A stretch of DNA of 64,000 nucleotides, taken from contig NZ_JBHUQE010000004.1 in the NCBI RefSeq assembly GCF_042687825.1, forward strand, positions 124,001-188,000. Direction: 5' to 3'. How positions within the stretch are numbered: position 1 is the stretch's first letter; the number at the start of each line of letters is the position of its first letter. This DNA is from Sedimentitalea sp042687825 (GTDB lineage Bacteria > Pseudomonadota > Alphaproteobacteria > Rhodobacterales > Rhodobacteraceae). The translations under genes and the position numbers were made by a program. A model generated the notes under the pieces. That model saw only the letters and a list, made by a program, of their open reading frames with translations. It ran no database searches and was not told the DNA's origin. Positions 17,212 to 27,087 of this stretch are shown here, piece after piece.

Positions 17212-18084
17212 ATGGACAATCTGCGCGGTGCGGCGCTGATGACGCTGGCGATGCTCGGTTTTGCCGCCGAGGACCTGATGATCAAGCTGATGTCCGATGC
17301 GCTGCCGACCTGGCAGATCATCGGCGTGCTGGGCCTGGGCGGGGCAGGCGTCTTTGCGGCGCTGACATTGTGGCAGCGCCAGCGGCTTTTTCCGCGCGCC
17401 TGCCTCAGCCTGACGGTGCTGGTGCGCAATCTTGGCGAACTGGTCGGCACCGTGGGCTTTGTCACCGCGATCACCCTGACGCCGCTGTCGTCGGCCTCTG
17501 CGATCCTGCAGGCCACGCCACTGATGGTGACGCTGGGCGCGGCCGTGTTCCTGCGCGAGCCGGTCGGCTGGCGGCGCTGGAGCGCCATTCTGGTGGGCTT
17601 TGCCGGCGTCCTGCTGGTCATCCGCCCCGGAATGGACGCTTTTGACCCCTTGTCGCTGTTTGCCGTTCTGGGCGTGGTCGGGCTGGCGATTCGCGATCTG
17701 GCGACGCGTCGGGTGCCGCGTGCCACCTCGTCGGTACAGCTCAGCTTTCTCGGGTTCCTCACCCTGGTGCCGACGGCGGCGCTGTTGGCCCAATTCAGTC
17801 CGCAGGGCCTGGTAACGCCCACCGCGCCGCTGTGGGGGCTGATCTGTGGTGCCATCGCGATGGCGGCGGCGGGCTATTACGCGCTGGTCGCGGCGATGCG
17901 CATCGGCGATGTCTCGTTTGTCACGCCGTTCCGCTACAGCCGCCTGCTGTTCGCGCTGGTCGTCGGCATGACCGTCTTTGACGAGCGCCCGGATCTGCCG
18001 ATGCTGATCGGTTCGGCGATCATCATCGCTTCGGGCATCTACACGGTCTGGCGCGAACGCCGCCTGCGCCGCCCGTCGGCCTAA
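17212..18084 (+). CDS. DMT superfamily transporter (EamA domain)
   Basis: 290 aa, ten hydrophobic helices in two EamA repeats. The first repeat runs about residues 4-135 with a GFVTAITLTPLSSASAILQA pore-lining segment; the second runs about 150-285 with the DVSFVTPFRYSRLLFALVVG equivalent. It is a drug/metabolite exporter of unknown substrate. The ATG at 17212 has AAGGGA upstream and removes a non-hydrophobic 36-codon prefix that the open frame would otherwise include. Enolase follows on the same strand 63 bases later. Confidence 0.88.
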   Translation: MDNLRGAALMTLAMLGFAAEDLMIKLMSDALPTWQIIGVLGLGGAGVFAALTLWQRQRLFPRACLSLTVLVRNLGELVGTVGFVTAITLTPLSSASAILQATPLMVTLGAAVFLREPVGWRRWSAILVGFAGVLLVIRPGMDAFDPLSLFAVLGVVGLAIRDLATRRVPRATSSVQLSFLGFLTLVPTAALLAQFSPQGLVTPTAPLWGLICGAIAMAAAGYYALVAAMRIGDVSFVTPFRYSRLLFALVVGMTVFDERPDLPMLIGSAIIIASGIYTVWRERRLRRPSA

Positions 18085-18135
18085 GGGTCTTTCCCTCGCG
18101 CGGCGGCCCCGGTATGAGGCGTGCAAACAGTTTGA

Positions 18136-19425
<1,290 letters not shown>

Positions 19426-19464
19426 TCACAGCGGGGCGGGACTCCGCCTGCGGGGAGACAAGGC

Positions 19465-19971
19465 ATGACCGAGATCGTGGACGCGCAGACGCCGGAGCAC
19501 CTGGCGGCTGTGCGTCACCTGTGCTGGGAATACCGCGACTTTCTGCGCGGACTGGGGCCGCTGGACGCACAGATCGTCGATCTGTTCTATCCCAAAGACA
19601 AGTATGCCCGGCTGATGGACCGATTGGCCGCCGAACACGCGCCACCCGGCGGCGCGATCCGGCTGGCGATGCAAGAGGGTGTGCCGGTCGGTTGCGGCAT
19701 GTTCCACACGCTGGCCCCCGGCACGGCCGAGATCAAGCGGGTCTATGTCACCCAGGCCGCCCGGGGCACCGGTGCCGGGCGGGCGCTGATGCAGGCGCTG
19801 ATCGCGCAATGCCGGCGGGTCGGGTTCGCCCGCATCCTGATGGACACGTCAAAACCCCTGACCGCGGCGCAGGCGCTGTATGTGGATCTGGGGTTTCGGC
19901 CGCGCGGCCCCTACCAGCCGGTGCCCGAGCCGGCCCGCGACCGGCTGCTGTTCTTCGAGATGGCCCTTTAG
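19465..19971 (+). CDS. GNAT family N-acetyltransferase
   Basis: 168 aa GNAT with the acetyl-CoA binding signature VYVTQAARGTGAGRALMQAL (motif A) and an upstream GCGMFHTLAPGTAEIKRVYV beta strand pair. The C-terminal part (AQALYVDLGFRPRGPY) is the usual GNAT motif B region. It is 39 bases downstream of eno. Substrate unknown. Confidence 0.85.
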   Translation: MTEIVDAQTPEHLAAVRHLCWEYRDFLRGLGPLDAQIVDLFYPKDKYARLMDRLAAEHAPPGGAIRLAMQEGVPVGCGMFHTLAPGTAEIKRVYVTQAARGTGAGRALMQALIAQCRRVGFARILMDTSKPLTAAQALYVDLGFRPRGPYQPVPEPARDRLLFFEMAL

Positions 19972-19984
19972 ATGGCGGTGATGC

Positions 19985-20434
19985 TCAAAGCTGCCGGCTC
20001 ATCAGCATGAACCGTTCGCGGCCCGCGAAACCGGCGCGGGCATAGAGCCGCTGGGTCGCCTCGTCCGTACGGTCCACTTCGAGATGCAGCCCCTTGATGC
20101 CGGCGCCGGCCAGCGCCTTGGGCAGGCTGCCCAACACTTCGGACGCGATACCGCGGCGGCGCACCGCGCGGCGCAGGTACAATTCGTCGATGAACGCGTC
20201 CATGCCGCCGAACTCGACCGACCAGCCGAAGGTAACGATGACATAGCCGATGGGCGCGCGGGCCGGGCCGATCAGATAGGCCGCCCCGTGGGGAATGCCA
20301 TCGAGCAGCGGCGCCAGCCCGGCGCGGCGGCCCTCGTCGGTCTGCGCAATTCCGGTTTCGGCGTGAAAGGCCGCGACCAGAGCGCAGAGCCGGTCCAGAT
20401 CGTCGGGTTTCGCCAGATGCAGGGATGCGCTCAT
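19985..20434 (-). CDS. GNAT family N-acetyltransferase
   Basis: 149 aa GNAT beginning MSASLHLAKPDDLDRLCALV. Motif A is RRAVRRRGIASEVLGSLPKA, preceded by FIDELYLRR, and motif B is TQRLYARAGFAGRERFMLMS. It is translationally coupled to the nucleoside hydrolase gene by an ATGA overlap. Some such small GNATs resist aminoglycosides or modify small amines; the target here is unknown. Confidence 0.85.
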   Translation of the reverse strand: MSASLHLAKPDDLDRLCALVAAFHAETGIAQTDEGRRAGLAPLLDGIPHGAAYLIGPARAPIGYVIVTFGWSVEFGGMDAFIDELYLRRAVRRRGIASEVLGSLPKALAGAGIKGLHLEVDRTDEATQRLYARAGFAGRERFMLMSRQL

Positions 20435-21372
20435 AACCGGGCCAGCCTTTCCGTCAGTAGGTCAAACAGGGCGTCCGCGTCGACATCGCCCATGAACATC
20501 GCGTTGGGCGCGCGGTCGGTGACTCGCCACCAGTCGGCCACGGTCATGCCCATGGTCAGTTCCGAGGCGGTTTCGATCGCGACATTGACATGCCGGCCGC
20601 TGAACAGGTCGGGGCGGATCAGCCAGGCGATGACGCAGGGGTCGTGCAACGGCGCCCCGTCGCTGCCGTATTTCTCGCGGTCGAACCGCTCGAAGAAATC
20701 GGTCATCTCGGCCACGGCGGTGCCGACCCGCGTGTTCAGCGCCCGAAACGCGTCGTTGCGCGGCTTGGTCACCAGCGCCTTGTGCGTCACGTCCAGCGGC
20801 ATCACGGTGATGTCCACCCCGGATTTGAATACGATATCAGCGGCTTGTGGATCGACGTAAATGTTGAACTCGGCGGCCGGCGTGATGTTGCCGACCTCGA
20901 AATAGGCGCCGCCCATCAGCACGATTCCGGCCACCCGCTCCATGATGTCGGGCGCTTTTTCAAAAGCGACGGCGATATTGGTCAGCGGCCCCAGAGGGCA
21001 CAGGGTGACTGCGCCCGTCGGTTGCTGGCGCAGCGTGTCGATGATGAAATCCACGGCGTGCTGCTCTTGCAGGGGCATTTTCGGGTCGGGCAGGACGGGG
21101 CCGTTCAGCCCGGTCTTGCCATGCACATGCTCGGCCGTCACCAGCTTGCGCCCCAGCGGGCGGTCGCAGCCGGCAAAGACCGGGACATCTGGCCGCCCGG
21201 CCAGTTCGCAGACGATACGCGCATTCTTCGCCGTCAGCGCCAGCGGCACGTTTCCGGCCACCGCGGTGATACCCAGCAACTCGATCTCGTCCGGACTGGC
21301 CAGCGCCAGCAGGATCGCGACCGCGTCGTCCTGACCCGGATCGGTGTCGATGATGATCTTGCGTGCGCCCAT
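20431..21372 (-). CDS. Inosine/uridine-preferring nucleoside hydrolase
   Basis: 313 aa. The calcium-binding N-terminal signature IIDTDPGQDDAVAILLAL is intact. AGNVPLALTAKNARIVCELA, LMGGAYFEVGNITPAAEFNI and a C-terminal HDPCVIAWLIRPDLF bearing the catalytic-site His/Asp follow. The enzyme hydrolyses N-glycosidic bonds of ribonucleosides for salvage. The start at MGARKIIIDTD (21372) is chosen because the family begins just before the DTDPGQDD motif. It is followed directly by a GNAT gene with overlapping stop and start codons. Confidence 0.9.
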   Translation of the reverse strand: MGARKIIIDTDPGQDDAVAILLALASPDEIELLGITAVAGNVPLALTAKNARIVCELAGRPDVPVFAGCDRPLGRKLVTAEHVHGKTGLNGPVLPDPKMPLQEQHAVDFIIDTLRQQPTGAVTLCPLGPLTNIAVAFEKAPDIMERVAGIVLMGGAYFEVGNITPAAEFNIYVDPQAADIVFKSGVDITVMPLDVTHKALVTKPRNDAFRALNTRVGTAVAEMTDFFERFDREKYGSDGAPLHDPCVIAWLIRPDLFSGRHVNVAIETASELTMGMTVADWWRVTDRAPNAMFMGDVDADALFDLLTERLARL

Positions 21373-21474
21373 CTGCCGCCCCGTTTTTTCTGCGAGTGCG
21401 AACAGTGTCAAGCCAGGTCCGGATTGTCCAGAAGCCGATTGCGCGCCGGCACCGCTTCGCCCATCCTGCAGCCG

Positions 21475-22353
21475 ATGGCCAAACCCGTTTTCATCCATGC
21501 CGGCGCCCACCGGACCGGCACCAGTTCCCTGCAGCTGTGCCTTGCCGAGAACCGGAGCATCCTGTCTTGCGCGGGGTTTGATCTGGCCTATCCGGGGCGC
21601 GACGATGTGCCCGGTGGAACCCTGCGCCTGCCATTGCCGCGGCCGCGTCATGGCGAGAAACGCATTCCCCAGTTCGCGGACCGGATTCGCCGCAAGCTGG
21701 ACCGGCTCAGCCCCGGGGCGGATCGCGGTCTGATCCTGTCCGAAGAGAACATTCCCGGCCCCATGCGGCATTTCTACGAGGGGCGGTTCTATCCGGCATC
21801 GGCCAAACGGCTGCGGACCCTGGCCGCGGCTCTGCCAAACCCGCCGCGGCATGTCCTGTTCGTCGTGCGCAGTTACGACGACCTCTATGTATCGGCCCAT
21901 CGCAAACGCGCCGAGGACAATGCTGTCGACCGGTTTTCCGACCTCGTGCCGCAATTCCTGGCGATGGATCGTGGCTGGCCCGAGTTGCTGGCCGAAATAC
22001 GTGACCTGCTACGCCCCGAGCAGCTGACGGTGTTGCCCTATGAACGCCGCGGCCCGAGCCGGCAGTTGCTGGTGCGTCTGTTGCCGCAACTGGGGGATAC
22101 ACCCTTGGCCGAACCTGCGGTCGCGATGAATCTCAGTGCCACCGATGCCGCATTGGAGGCCTTGCAGGCAAGATACCGGGCTGGGCAGACCCTGGCGCGG
22201 CGGCAATGGCGTCAGGTGGTGCAGGACCATGCGGCGCAAGCCCAGCCGCGTGGGTTCGCTACCTTTTCGACGGCCGACCGGGAACGGCTGCGGGCGCGTT
22301 ATCGCGCTGATCTGGCGCGGCTGGCGGCGATGCCGGGGATCAGCCTGGGCTAG
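21475..22353 (+). CDS. Sulfotransferase-like P-loop protein
   Basis: 292 aa. The N-terminus MAKPVFIHAGAHRTGTSSLQ carries the sulfotransferase 5'-phosphosulfate loop (GAHRTGTSS). VLFVVRSYDDLYVSAHRKRA supplies the 3'-phosphate loop (Arg and Ser). The rest is Arg-rich and variable, as usual for bacterial sulfotransferase-family proteins acting on carbohydrates or lipids. No signal peptide or membrane helix is present. Its last 14 bases overlap the convergent mazG gene. The acceptor is unknown. Confidence 0.75.
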   Translation: MAKPVFIHAGAHRTGTSSLQLCLAENRSILSCAGFDLAYPGRDDVPGGTLRLPLPRPRHGEKRIPQFADRIRRKLDRLSPGADRGLILSEENIPGPMRHFYEGRFYPASAKRLRTLAAALPNPPRHVLFVVRSYDDLYVSAHRKRAEDNAVDRFSDLVPQFLAMDRGWPELLAEIRDLLRPEQLTVLPYERRGPSRQLLVRLLPQLGDTPLAEPAVAMNLSATDAALEALQARYRAGQTLARRQWRQVVQDHAAQAQPRGFATFSTADRERLRARYRADLARLAAMPGISLG

Positions 22354-23164
22354 ACTTTTCGCCGCGTTTCACCGCGTCCCACAGCGCGTCCATCTCGGCC
22401 AGATCGCTGTCCTCGGGACGTTTTCCCATAGCCGCCAGCCGGTTTTCGACGCCCTGAAAGCGGCGGATGAACTTGGCGTTGGCCCGGCGCAGGGCGGCCT
22501 CGGGTTCAATGTCCAGATGCCGGGCCAGATTGGCCATGACAAAGAGCAGGTCGCCGAATTCCTCTTCGATACGGTCCGGTTGCATCTCGTCGCGGGCCTC
22601 GACCAGTTCGGCGCATTCCTCGGTGATCTTGTCCAGCACGTGGCTGGCGTCCGGCCAGTCGAATCCGACGCGGGCGGCGCGTTTCTGCAGCTTGTAGGCG
22701 CGCAGCAGGGCGGGCAGGCCCACAGCAACCCCGTCCAGCGCACCGGTCTGGGATTTGCCGCTGCGTTCGGCGGCCTTGATCGCCTCCCAGTCGGCGGTCT
22801 GCTGCTGAGCCGTCTTGTCCCGGCTTTCGTCGCCAAAGACATGCGGATGCCGTGCCACCATCTTGTCCGAGATGCTGCGCACCACCGATTGAAAGCTGAA
22901 ATGCCCGGCCTCTTCGCCCATCTGCGTGTGATAGACCGTCTGCAGCAGCAGATCGCCCAGCTCGCCCTCCATCTCGTCCCAGGCGGAACGGTCGATGGCG
23001 TCCGCGACCTCATAGGCCTCTTCAATCGTATAGGGGGCGATACTGGCGAAATCCTGTTCGATATCCCAGGGACAGCCGGTCTCGGGGTCGCGCAGGCGGC
23101 GCATGATCTGCAGCAGCCTTTCAATTCCGGCATCCTGGTCGAAAATCAGCGCGTCAACGGGCAT
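22340..23164 (-). CDS. mazG: Nucleoside triphosphate pyrophosphohydrolase MazG
   Basis: 274 aa with two MazG domains. The first contains LRDPETGCPWDIEQDFASIA, EEAYEVADAI and ELGDLLLQTVYH; the second contains KITEECAELVEARDEM and EEEFGDLLFVMANLARHL. The acidic EEXX...EXXD metal clusters are complete in both. The enzyme cleaves NTPs to NMPs and pyrophosphate for house-cleaning. The start is placed at MPVDALIFDQ; an in-frame ATG at 23203 is possible. It is divergent from the amidohydrolase gene. Confidence 0.93.
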   Translation of the reverse strand: MPVDALIFDQDAGIERLLQIMRRLRDPETGCPWDIEQDFASIAPYTIEEAYEVADAIDRSAWDEMEGELGDLLLQTVYHTQMGEEAGHFSFQSVVRSISDKMVARHPHVFGDESRDKTAQQQTADWEAIKAAERSGKSQTGALDGVAVGLPALLRAYKLQKRAARVGFDWPDASHVLDKITEECAELVEARDEMQPDRIEEEFGDLLFVMANLARHLDIEPEAALRRANAKFIRRFQGVENRLAAMGKRPEDSDLAEMDALWDAVKRGEKSSPG

Positions 23165-23226
23165 TGCGGCGGCCTTTGTTCCTGTGTCAGATGCATCATC
23201 CACTGCGCGAGACAGGAGTCCACCCC

Positions 23227-24408
23227 ATGCCCGTCGTGAATCGTATCGCTGATTTCGCCGCTGACATGACGGCCTGGCGGCGGCATCTGCACAGCATCCC
23301 CGAACTGGGGTTTGACTGTCCGCAGACGGCGGCGTTCATCGCCGCCCGGTTGCGCGAATTCGGCGTCGATGCGGTGCATGAGGGGATCGCGCAGACCGGA
23401 ATTGTGGCGATCATCAACGGGCGGGGAACGACCGGGGACGAGGGGCCGACGATCGGTCTGCGCGCCGATTTCGATGCCTTGCCGATCGCCGAAGCGACCG
23501 GGCTGGACTATGCCAGCACCCATCCGGGCCGGATGCATGCCTGCGGCCATGACGGGCATACGACCATGCTGTTGGGGGCGGCGCGCTATCTCGCCGAAAC
23601 CCGCAATTTCTCGGGGCGGGTCGCGCTGATCTTTCAACCCGCCGAAGAGACCGGCGGCGGCGCGGACGTGATGGTGCAAGAGGGGCTGATGGAGCGGTTT
23701 AGCATCGATCAGGTCTATGCGCTGCACAATGCGCCGGGCTTTGAGGCCGGGGCCTTTTATACCACGCCGGGGCCTTTGATGGCGGCGGTGGACACGTTCC
23801 ATGTGCATGTCACCGGGGTCGGCGGCCACGGTGCGATGCCGCACGAGACCTGCGACCCGGTGATTGCCGCCTGTGGCATCGCCCAGGCGATCCAGACCAT
23901 CGTCAGCCGCAACCATTACGCGCTGGACGACCTGGTCATTTCGGTGACCCAGATCCATGCCGGCACCACCGACAACGTGATTCCCGACAACGCCTATCTG
24001 AACGGCACGGTGCGCAGCTTTGATCCGCAGGTGCAGCAGATGGTCATGTCCCGGCTGCAGGCCATCGTGGACGGGCAGGCGGCCAGCTATGGCGTCGCCG
24101 CCCGGCTGGACTATGAGGTCGGATATCCGCCCACGGTGAATGACCCGGCCCGGACCGCCTTTGCCACGCGCGTGGCGGGCGAGGTTGCGGGCGAACATCG
24201 GGTGATCGCCGAAGCGGGGCGCGAGATGGGCGCCGAGGATTTCGCCTATATGCTGCAGGCCCGGCCCGGCGCCTACCTGTTTCTCGGACAGGGCGAAGGT
24301 GCGGGGCTGCATCATCCGGCCTATGATTTCAACGACGAGGTGGCGCCGGTGGGCGCCTCGTTCTTTGCGCGCCTGGTGGAACGGGCGCAACCGCTGGCGG
24401 CAAATTGA
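23227..24408 (+). CDS. M20 family amidohydrolase (HipO-like aminoacylase)
   Basis: 393 aa metallohydrolase that cleaves N-acyl amino acids or related amides. Metal and catalytic residues are in HACGHDGHTTML (His/Asp), FQPAEETGGGADVM (tandem Glu) and a C-terminal AGREMGAEDFAYML. The lid domain carries GVGGHGAMPHETCDPV. It is the first gene of a three-gene operon with two ureohydrolases (12-base gap to the next), which suggests it works on an N-acyl guanidino or amino compound. The substrate is inferred only from context. Confidence 0.9.
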   Translation: MPVVNRIADFAADMTAWRRHLHSIPELGFDCPQTAAFIAARLREFGVDAVHEGIAQTGIVAIINGRGTTGDEGPTIGLRADFDALPIAEATGLDYASTHPGRMHACGHDGHTTMLLGAARYLAETRNFSGRVALIFQPAEETGGGADVMVQEGLMERFSIDQVYALHNAPGFEAGAFYTTPGPLMAAVDTFHVHVTGVGGHGAMPHETCDPVIAACGIAQAIQTIVSRNHYALDDLVISVTQIHAGTTDNVIPDNAYLNGTVRSFDPQVQQMVMSRLQAIVDGQAASYGVAARLDYEVGYPPTVNDPARTAFATRVAGEVAGEHRVIAEAGREMGAEDFAYMLQARPGAYLFLGQGEGAGLHHPAYDFNDEVAPVGASFFARLVERAQPLAAN

Positions 24409-24420
24409 GGGGAGATTTCC

Positions 24421-25383
24421 ATGGCACTGGAAGACGCGAAAAATCAGGTTGATCAGGCTTTTACACGCGACGATCTCAGGGGCTTGTCCTTTGAGAACGC
24501 CTTTGGCGGCGCCACCTCGTTCCTGCGACGCCGCTATAGCAAGAACCTTGACGGAGTCGATGTGGCGGTGACCGGCATCCCGTTCGATCAGGCGGTGACC
24601 AACCGCCCCGGCACCCGGCTGGGACCGCGCGCGGTGCGCGAGGCCAGCGCGTTGCAGGCCTTTGATCCGCCCTATGGCTGGCCCATCGACGTGCTGAGCG
24701 AACTGGCCATCGTCGACTATGGCGACATGGCGTTTGACTATGCCGATGTGCCGGCCTTTCCGGACCGGCTGACGGCGCATATCCGCGGCATCCTGCAGGC
24801 CGGTGCCGCCAGCGTGGCGCTGGGGGGCGACCATTATGTCAGCTTTCCCATCCTCAAGGCCTATGCCGAGAAATACGGACCGCTGTCGCTGTTACAGTTC
24901 GACGCCCATACCGACACCTGGGTCGATGACGACATGAGCCGCATCGATCACGGCACGATGTTCTACAAGGCGGTGAAATCCGGCATCGTCGATCCGGCGC
25001 GTTCGGTGCAGGTGGGCATCCGCACGGTCAACGACGACCCGCTGGGGGTCAACATCATAGATGCGCGCGAAGTGCATGCCACCGGCCCGCAGGCGGTGGC
25101 GCGGAAAATCCGCGACATTCTGGGCGACCACCCGACCTATCTGACCTTTGACATCGACGCGCTGGATCCGGCCTATGCGCCGGGCACCGGCACCCCGGTC
25201 TGGGGCGGCTTGACCAGCGCCCAGGTGGCGGTCATCCTGCGCGAGATCGCCGGCATCAACATCAAGGGCGGTGACGTGGTCGAAGTCAGCCCGCCCTTTG
25301 ACACCACTGGCACGACCGCGATCGCGGGCGCGCATGTGGCCACCGAAATTCTCTGCCTGTTGGGATGGAACAAACTGAAATGA
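24421..25383 (+). CDS. Ureohydrolase, agmatinase/guanidinobutyrase-like (copy A)
   Basis: 320 aa member of the arginase/agmatinase superfamily. It hydrolyses a guanidino group to urea and an amine. All binuclear metal ligands are present: GGDH at 135-138, DAHTD at 161-165 and DIDALDP at 244-250, followed by AYAPGTGTP. AGGAGATTTCC-like sequence upstream gives a ribosome site, eight bases from the ATG. Its stop overlaps the start of a second ureohydrolase gene (ATGA). Agmatinase is the default name, but guanidinobutyrate, guanidinopropionate or guanidine are equally possible substrates. Confidence 0.88.
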   Translation: MALEDAKNQVDQAFTRDDLRGLSFENAFGGATSFLRRRYSKNLDGVDVAVTGIPFDQAVTNRPGTRLGPRAVREASALQAFDPPYGWPIDVLSELAIVDYGDMAFDYADVPAFPDRLTAHIRGILQAGAASVALGGDHYVSFPILKAYAEKYGPLSLLQFDAHTDTWVDDDMSRIDHGTMFYKAVKSGIVDPARSVQVGIRTVNDDPLGVNIIDAREVHATGPQAVARKIRDILGDHPTYLTFDIDALDPAYAPGTGTPVWGGLTSAQVAVILREIAGINIKGGDVVEVSPPFDTTGTTAIAGAHVATEILCLLGWNKLK

Positions 25384-26327
25384 GTGACAAGAACCAGCCG
25401 ATCAGCGGCAATGAACTGGCCCGGTTTTCCGGCCCCAACACCTTTATGCGGCTGCCCTCGACCAGCACGCTGGACTGGCTGGACGTGGCGGTTCTGGGCG
25501 TGCCGGTGGATATCGGCACCTCGTGGCGGTCGGGCACCCGGTTCGGCCCCAAGCAGATCCGTGCCGAAAGCGCGATGATCCGGCCCTACAACATGGCCAC
25601 GGGGGCTGCGCCGTTTGAATCTCTGCAGGTTGCGGATGTCGGCGATCTGGCGATCAACACGTTTTCTCTGTCCGACACGATTCGTGTGATTGCAGAGAGT
25701 TACGAGTCGATTCTGACCCATGACATTATCCCGATGGCGATGGGCGGGGATCATTCGATCACTCTGCCGATCCTGCGGGCAATAGCCGAGAAACACGGAC
25801 CCGTCGCGCTGGTGCATGTGGATGCCCATGCCGATGTCAATGACGAGATGTTCGGCGAGCGCGAAACCCACGGCACGGTGTTCCGCCGCGCCCATGAGGA
25901 GGGGCTGATCCAGTCCGACAAGACCTATCAGATCGGGCTGCGCGGCACCGGCTATGCCGCCACCGATTTCACCGAGGCGCAGGAATGGGGCTTTCAGCAG
26001 TTTCCGGCGCATGATCTTTGGCACCGCTCGCTGTCGCAGCTGGGGGCCGAAATCCGCCGCGACATCGGCGACCGGCCGACCTATGTGACCTATGACATCG
26101 ACAGTCTGGACCCGGCCTATGCGCCCGGCACCGGCACGCCCGAGATCGGCGGGCTGACGACGCCGCAGGCGCTGGAATTGATCCGCGCCCTGAAGGGACT
26201 GAATATCGTGGGCTGCGATCTGGTCGAGGTCTCGCCGCCCTATGATCCTTCGGGAAACACGGCGCTGACCGGGGCCAACCTGCTGTATGAACTGCTCTGC
26301 ATCCTGCCCGGCGTCATCGAGCGTTAG
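25380..26327 (+). CDS. Ureohydrolase, agmatinase-like (copy B)
   Basis: 315 aa paralogue of the preceding gene, coupled by ATGA. Metal sites are intact: GGDH at 122-125, DAHAD at 148-152 and DIDSLDP at 239-245. Compared with copy A, the loop after the second metal motif differs (DEMFGERETHGTVFR against DDDMSRIDHGTMFY), so substrate preference may differ or the two may form a mixed oligomer. An in-frame ATG 15 bases upstream exists, but MSDKNQPISG fits the coupling. The pair probably arose by tandem duplication. Confidence 0.88.
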   Translation: MSDKNQPISGNELARFSGPNTFMRLPSTSTLDWLDVAVLGVPVDIGTSWRSGTRFGPKQIRAESAMIRPYNMATGAAPFESLQVADVGDLAINTFSLSDTIRVIAESYESILTHDIIPMAMGGDHSITLPILRAIAEKHGPVALVHVDAHADVNDEMFGERETHGTVFRRAHEEGLIQSDKTYQIGLRGTGYAATDFTEAQEWGFQQFPAHDLWHRSLSQLGAEIRRDIGDRPTYVTYDIDSLDPAYAPGTGTPEIGGLTTPQALELIRALKGLNIVGCDLVEVSPPYDPSGNTALTGANLLYELLCILPGVIER

Positions 26328-26378
26328 AGCAGGCCCTCGGCACCGGGTCAGCCGAACGAGCGTGAACAAGGGAGCGAG

Positions 26379-26798
26379 ATGGGAAGGCGGACGATGTTTG
26401 TTATCTGCGCGCTGCTGACCGCCGTGGTGGTGGGGCTGGGCTATGTCCGCCTTGCGCCCGGCGATCCGGACATCTGGCACCGGATGCCCGACGCGGCTGT
26501 TGACAAGAATTTCGGCAACGGCGTTATCCGGGTGCTCGATGCCAGGCCAGACGGGCTGGATCGGCTGGACGCGATCATCCTTGCGACCCCGCGCACGCGG
26601 CGACTGGCCGGTTCGCCCAAGGCCGGCATGGTGACCTATGTCACGCGCAGCGCGGTGATCGGTTTTCCCGACTATACCACTGTTCGCCAGGCCGGATCGA
26701 CTCTGACGATCTATGGCCGCGCGCGGTTCGGGCGGTCAGATTTCGGCGTGAACCGGGACCGGGTCCAGGGCTGGATCGACGCTTTGCAGGCGCGATGA
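26379..26798 (+). CDS. DUF1499 family protein
   Basis: 139 aa with one N-terminal membrane anchor (TMFVICALLTAVVVGLGYVR) followed by a periplasmic DUF1499 domain (residues about 30-137, ending GVNRDRVQGWIDALQ). The domain is widespread and has no firm function. The gene lies 51 bases after the ureohydrolase pair but is probably an independent unit. Its last 63 bases overlap the convergent secreted-protein gene. Confidence 0.8.
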   Translation: MGRRTMFVICALLTAVVVGLGYVRLAPGDPDIWHRMPDAAVDKNFGNGVIRVLDARPDGLDRLDAIILATPRTRRLAGSPKAGMVTYVTRSAVIGFPDYTTVRQAGSTLTIYGRARFGRSDFGVNRDRVQGWIDALQAR

Positions 26799-27026
26799 CA
26801 GACATCCTTTCTGCACCTCGCGCCACATCGGCACGTTCAGCGACATCTGGCATTGCGCCATGAACATGCGCCCGTCGACCTGCAGGCAGATGGTTTCGCC
26901 CAGTTCGACCCGGGCACCGGCGCTGTCGGTGCAATAACAGTCCCGCACCTTGCCGCCGGGGCCAATGACATCAGCCGCCGCCGGAAGGCCGAAAATCAGC
27001 AATCCCAAGGCAATCATTCGTGTCAT
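26736..27026 (-). CDS. Small secreted cysteine-containing protein
   Basis: 96 aa. A signal peptide (MTRMIALGLLIFGLPAAA) precedes a mature protein of about 78 residues with five cysteines, including CYC near its start, ETICLQVDG and MAQCQMS, then KGCLSS. The pattern suggests a disulfide-stabilised periplasmic or secreted protein. I do not recognise a named family. The C-terminal 21 codons overlap the end of the convergent DUF1499 gene, so one of the two 3' ends is constrained by the other. Confidence 0.65.
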   Translation of the reverse strand: MTRMIALGLLIFGLPAAADVIGPGGKVRDCYCTDSAGARVELGETICLQVDGRMFMAQCQMSLNVPMWREVQKGCLSSRLQSVDPALDPVPVHAEI

Positions 27027-27087
27027 GCGGCTATGCTAGCACAGCCCGCCCCTTGACCAAAGCCCCCCAATATAAGACACCGCGCCA

